Part shown: piece after piece, positions 4,886 to 7,613 of the stretch | How positions within the stretch are numbered: the stretch's first letter is position 1 | How the letters are laid out: the number at the start of each line of letters is the position of its first letter | Assembly: GCA_002347405.1 (NCBI GenBank) | Contig: DDXB01000007.1 | Coordinates: forward strand, 18,877 to 26,489 | Length of the DNA: 7,613 bases | Source of the DNA: Rhodocyclaceae bacterium UBA2271 | Lineage (GTDB): Bacteria > Pseudomonadota > Gammaproteobacteria > Burkholderiales > Rhodocyclaceae | Direction: 5' to 3' | The notes under the pieces: generated by a model | Seen by the model: only the letters and a program-made list of their open reading frames with translations | The model's database searches: none | What the model was told of the DNA's origin: nothing | Position numbers and translations under genes: made by a program

Positions 4886-5839
4886 TCAGGGGTGCGGGGT
4901 GCTTGAGCGTAGTTCCCCCAGCAGCGCTGCGCGTGTCCCCGGATTTTTCAGGTGCTCAAGCCACCATTGCAATGCCCGCCCCTGGGTGGACCGGCTGGTT
5001 TTGCGCCAGGCATAGCCAACCTGAATTTGCGGCACCACCCGCTCCATGCGCTTGGCTACCAGCCGTCCGGCATCGATGGCGGGCTGGGCGAGGCTGGTCG
5101 GCAAGAAGCCGCTGCCGAGTCCTCTGAGCTGGGCAGCCAGCTTGGCCGGCATGTCCGACACGGTAAACACGTCCTGACCCGGCAGCAGGCCGATGGTCAG
5201 GCCGCTGCCCCGCTGCACCGAGTCGGCGACCGCGACGGCGCGATGGCGCCGAATCGCATCGTCGCCCAGCGGTTCGGGTGCCCGCGCCAGCGGGTGGTGT
5301 GGGGACACTGCAAAAACAAAGCGCACCGCGCCGAGCAGTTCGCGCTGCAAGCCGGCCTTGCTGTCGGTGTTCATGACGACGCCCAATGCCAGATCGGCCT
5401 GCCCGGAACTCAGGGCTTCCAGCGTGCCCGACAGGGTTTCGTCGCGCAATTTGAGTCTGGTCGGCGGGTTCAGCGCAAGAAATGACTCGCAAAGCTCCAT
5501 CACGGTGCTGCGGTTGATGATGGTGTCCACCGCAATCGTGAGTTGTGATTCCCAACCCGTGGCGACACGTTTGACCCGGTTGGCCACGGCATCGATGTCG
5601 GTCAGCAGGCGTGCGCCTTCCCGCAGCAGTTCGGTGCCGGCGTCCGTCAGGCGTGCCCGCCGCGTGCTGCGGTCGAACAGCAGCACATCCAGTGCCTCCT
5701 CCATCCGGCGCACCCGATAGGTCAGGGCGCTGGGCACCATGTTGCTGGCGCGTGCAGCGGCCGCGAAGCTGCCGGCCTGCGCAATTGTTTCCAGCATGGC
5801 CAGCGCAGCGGGGGTCAATACATCACGGGGAGTAGGCAT
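4886..5839 (-). CDS. LysR-type transcriptional regulator
   Basis: A 317-residue LysR-family regulator of normal length. The N-terminal winged helix-turn-helix spans about 8-67: LETIAQAGSFAAAARASNM, then VPSALTYRVRRMEEALDVLLFDR and the wing RRARLTDAGTELL. A linker helix (70-90) leads to the substrate-binding domain from about 98 (LTIAVDTIINRSTVMELCESF), with the typical second lobe (DLALGVV, GLGSGFLP). The ligand is not predictable. The ATG at 5839 has GGAGAA about 4-9 nt upstream. It is transcribed away from the flavodoxin-like gene at 6056 across a 216-nt shared region that contains a T-N11-A inverted repeat right next to the LysR start, so it most likely controls itself and that neighbour, in the manner usual for LysR pairs. 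Its recognition helix resembles the YhaJ-like branch associated with quinone or aromatic electrophile response; this is a weak impression. Confidence 0.92.
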   Translation of the reverse strand: MPTPRDVLTPAALAMLETIAQAGSFAAAARASNMVPSALTYRVRRMEEALDVLLFDRSTRRARLTDAGTELLREGARLLTDIDAVANRVKRVATGWESQLTIAVDTIINRSTVMELCESFLALNPPTRLKLRDETLSGTLEALSSGQADLALGVVMNTDSKAGLQRELLGAVRFVFAVSPHHPLARAPEPLGDDAIRRHRAVAVADSVQRGSGLTIGLLPGQDVFTVSDMPAKLAAQLRGLGSGFLPTSLAQPAIDAGRLVAKRMERVVPQIQVGYAWRKTSRSTQGRALQWWLEHLKNPGTRAALLGELRSSTPHP

Positions 5840-5850
5840 GAGTTCTCCAA

Positions 5851-5871
5851 TCGTTCAATCCATTTGAATGA
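5851..5871. promoter_or_regulatory. Probable LysR-type operator in the divergent promoter region
   Basis: Arms TCGTTCAA (5851-5858) and TTGAATGA (5864-5871) form an inverted repeat with 7 of 8 pairs around a 5-nt centre. T5855 and A5867 satisfy the LysR T-N11-A rule. The site ends 12 nt from the LysR start codon, over its leader, and about 185 nt from the flavodoxin-like start. This position suits autorepression; a second activation site nearer the flavodoxin promoter was not recognised. Confidence 0.5.
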
Positions 5872-6055
5872 TGACATCAAATCCACAGGACCTGCAAGCG
5901 GACTGCCGTCGGCACAATGAACTTCATCGGCGGACGCAAGCCGGATCACCCCGTAGCACGGCAAGGCAGCCGTGGTTTGGAAAGTGATCTGTCGCCTGGC
6001 CGCCAGCAAAGTCGTCCTCGAAGTTCATCAACCCAATACCCCAAGGAGAATTGCA

Positions 6056-6610
6056 ATGGCAAAAGTTATCGTGGTTTATCACTCCGGCTACGGCCACACC
6101 CAGCGGATGGCCGAGGCGGTCGCCGCCGGCGCTGGCGCCACGCTGCTGCCCATCGATGCTGCGGGCAACCTGCCCGCGGACGGCTGGGATACGCTCAACG
6201 CGGCCGACGCCATCATCATGGGCAGCCCGACCTACATGGGCAGCGTCAGCTGGCAGTTCAAGAAATTTGCCGACGAGTCATCCAAGCCGTGGTTCACCCA
6301 GCAATGGCAGGACAAGGTTTTCGCCGGGTTCACCAACAGCGCGAGCCTGAGCGGCGACAAGCTGTCCACGCTGCACTACATGTTCACCCTGGCGATGCAG
6401 CACAGCGCCATCTGGGTCGGCACCGGCCTGATGCCCAGCAACACCAAGGCGGCGCAGCGCAATGACGTGAATTACATCGGTTCCTTCAGCGGCGCCATGG
6501 CGCAATCGCCATCGGACAGCAGCCCGGACGAGATGCCGCCGGGCGATCTGGAAACCGCAAGGCTGTTCGGCAAGCGTGTGGCCGAGGTGGCCGCTAAATT
6601 CAAGGACTGA
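6056..6610 (+). CDS. Flavodoxin-fold NAD(P)H oxidoreductase (WrbA-like)
   Basis: A 184-residue flavodoxin-fold protein. The FMN phosphate loop is HSGYGHTQRMAEAV (9-22), the second flavin loop is GSPTYMGSVSWQFKKFAD (56-73, the WrbA-like G-S/T-P-T-x-x-G pattern), and the third is near FTNSAS (92-97). Proteins of this group use FMN and NAD(P)H to reduce quinones or related electrophiles by two electrons in the cytoplasm. The exact substrate cannot be read from sequence. No signal peptide is present. The ATG at 6056 has AAGGAG at 6043-6048, a good ribosome site. The divergent LysR gene is the likely regulator, and such LysR-quinone reductase pairs are frequent. It may also be annotated flavodoxin family protein or NADPH-dependent FMN reductase. 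It converges with the ketopantoate reductase gene, with 34 nt between the two stop codons. Confidence 0.88.
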   Translation: MAKVIVVYHSGYGHTQRMAEAVAAGAGATLLPIDAAGNLPADGWDTLNAADAIIMGSPTYMGSVSWQFKKFADESSKPWFTQQWQDKVFAGFTNSASLSGDKLSTLHYMFTLAMQHSAIWVGTGLMPSNTKAAQRNDVNYIGSFSGAMAQSPSDSSPDEMPPGDLETARLFGKRVAEVAAKFKD

Positions 6611-6634
6611 ATCCTGCTGCTACCCGCAAACTGA

Positions 6635-6659
6635 CTGGAATCCCTCAGCGGGATTCCAG
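6635..6659. terminator. Hairpin between convergent genes, possible terminator
   Basis: CTGGAATCCC (6635-6644) and GGGATTCCAG (6650-6659) pair perfectly over 10 bp around a TCAGC loop. It starts 25 nt after the flavodoxin-like stop and overlaps the last codons and stop of the ketopantoate reductase gene. No T run follows on either strand, so efficiency as an intrinsic terminator is doubtful; it may limit read-through between the facing genes. Confidence 0.45.
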
Positions 6660-7532
6660 CAGCTTGACGAGGGTATGCAGGGTGCGATTGACCGGCGTCG
6701 GAATGCCCAGTGCCTTGCCCTTGGCGAGCACATAGCCATTCAGATGGTCGATCTCGCTGCGCTTGCGGCGTGCCAGGTCCTGGGCGGTTGACGAGAACTG
6801 GGTCGGCATGGTGCGCGCGATCTTCTGCACGGCTTCCCACGTGTCGCCGGGAACGCTCACTCCGGCACCGTTCGCCACATCCAGACACTCCTGCACGACA
6901 GCGCGCATCACTTCTTCCACGCCTTCACCCTGCACGAGGCGGCCATAAGGCAGTTGCGTGATCGCCGACAGGGCGTTGTAGGCACAATTCAAGATCAGCT
7001 TGGCCCACAGCGCGCCCATGATGTTGGCGGAAATATCGACCGGGACTTCGGCAGCGGCAAACAGCTTGACCAGTTCGGCACTGGATGCCGATTCGCCGAT
7101 GACCAGTTCGCCGCGGCCATGGTGCTTGACCTGGCCGGGCCCGGCCATTTCGGTGGCAACGTAAACCACGGTGGGAATGACCTCGCGCTGCAGCAGGGCC
7201 TGCAGCCGTTCGGCATTGTCCACGCCATTCTGCAAGGTCAGGATCACCGCATCGGCAGCCAGGTGCGGGGCCATTTCCGCAGCGGCGCGCGCCGTATCGG
7301 TCGACTTGACGCAGCAGAGCACCAGTTTTGCGCCTTTTATTCCGCTGGCGTCGGTGCTGGCTTGAATGGGCACGTGCGCCTTGAATGACTGCGTATCCAT
7401 CAACAAGCCGTCGCGCCGCACCGCCGCTACATGCTGCGGCCGGCCGATCAGCGTTACCTCATTGCCGGCACGCGCCAGCATGCCGCCGTAGTAGCAGCCC
7501 ACTGCCCCCGCGCCCATCACCGCTGTCTTCAT
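6645..7532 (-). CDS. panE: 2-dehydropantoate 2-reductase (ketopantoate reductase family)
   Basis: A 295-residue enzyme of the PanE/ApbA family, which reduces 2-dehydropantoate to pantoate with NADPH in pantothenate and coenzyme A synthesis. The N-terminal Rossmann motif is G7-A-G-A-V-G12. LQNGVDN (100-106) carries the family Asn (N102), ALWAKLILNCAYN (174-186) holds the catalytic Lys (K178) with N182 and N186, and RRKRSEIDHLNGYV (255-268) holds the catalytic Glu (E260). FSSTAQDL and GIPTPVNRTL complete the C-terminal helical domain. Length is normal. The frame extends to an ATG at 7580, but that start lacks a ribosome site and precedes the Rossmann strand by 16 unrelated residues, so the ATG at 7532 (MKTAVMGAGAVG) is chosen; AAGGCGG and GAGAAG lie upstream. 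Many Betaproteobacteria have several paralogues that act on other 2-oxo acids, so the panE role is likely but not certain. Confidence 0.9.
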   Translation of the reverse strand: MKTAVMGAGAVGCYYGGMLARAGNEVTLIGRPQHVAAVRRDGLLMDTQSFKAHVPIQASTDASGIKGAKLVLCCVKSTDTARAAAEMAPHLAADAVILTLQNGVDNAERLQALLQREVIPTVVYVATEMAGPGQVKHHGRGELVIGESASSAELVKLFAAAEVPVDISANIMGALWAKLILNCAYNALSAITQLPYGRLVQGEGVEEVMRAVVQECLDVANGAGVSVPGDTWEAVQKIARTMPTQFSSTAQDLARRKRSEIDHLNGYVLAKGKALGIPTPVNRTLHTLVKLLESR

Positions 7533-7591
7533 CTTCTCATCCGCCTTGTTCAGGTTGTGCCGACCGACCGCTGACTGCATTACAGTTTATG

Positions 7592-7613
7592 CTAGCCCGG
7601 ATATTTCACGAGG
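7592..7613. other. Possible repeat or insertion-sequence end at the right edge
   Basis: Read on the minus strand, the last bases begin CCTCGTGAAATATCCGGG. This string resembles, from memory only, terminal repeats and dispersed repeats seen in Proteobacteria. It starts exactly at the window edge, upstream of the ketopantoate reductase gene. With no partner inside the window this cannot be confirmed. Confidence 0.15.

Noticed and set aside
5917..6465. Open plus-strand frame starting between the LysR and flavodoxin-like genes
   Set aside because: It overlaps the flavodoxin-like gene in another frame, lacks a ribosome site and gives a low-complexity Arg/Gln/His-rich translation.

Overview
The window looks like chromosomal DNA of a Betaproteobacterium, perhaps a Rhodocyclales/Nitrosomonadales-type environmental or sediment organism. 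This is inferred from the high GC content, the gene families and the local gene style; no marker gene fixes the taxon. It carries six intact general-metabolism genes around a small, visibly damaged metal (copper) resistance region.

Left part (1-528): a bacteriohemerythrin gene on the minus strand with all seven iron ligands. Its promoter side abuts the scar of the metal region.

Metal region (about 590-3277, plus strand): (i) a start-less C-terminal piece of the outer-membrane copper protein CopB, joined in frame to a c-type cytochrome that has lost its signal peptide and also has a 1-nt frameshift near its end; (ii) an intact DUF302 gene with its own sigma70-like promoter and a perfect-palindrome terminator; (iii) a CopR/CusR-like operator and a second palindrome ahead of a DUF411 (CopG-like) metal-binding protein gene that carries two separate 1-nt frameshifts; (iv) an intact exported Met-rich protein built from heptads; (v) a small membrane protein gene cut from its C-terminal SHOCT segment by one in-frame TAA. 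Read together, this is a remnant of a periplasmic copper-handling cluster. DUF302 and the Met-rich protein are still open. If the frameshifts are real and not read errors, the rest is decaying.

Right part (3311-7532): a RlmN/Cfr-family radical SAM methyltransferase with all five key cysteines, a membrane-anchored glutaredoxin-like protein, a convergent LysR regulator, a divergent flavodoxin-fold (WrbA-like) protein probably controlled by that regulator through an inverted repeat in the shared promoter region, and a convergent ketopantoate reductase. A hairpin lies between the last two genes. These genes are all full length, and this contrasts with the cluster of lesions in the metal region.

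I see no tRNA, rRNA, CRISPR array or complete insertion sequence, and no gene-free stretch longer than 300 bases. I do not see a clearly new multi-gene system. The most unusual items are the copB-cytochrome fusion scar, the heptad Met-rich protein, and the paired palindromes upstream of the DUF411 gene.
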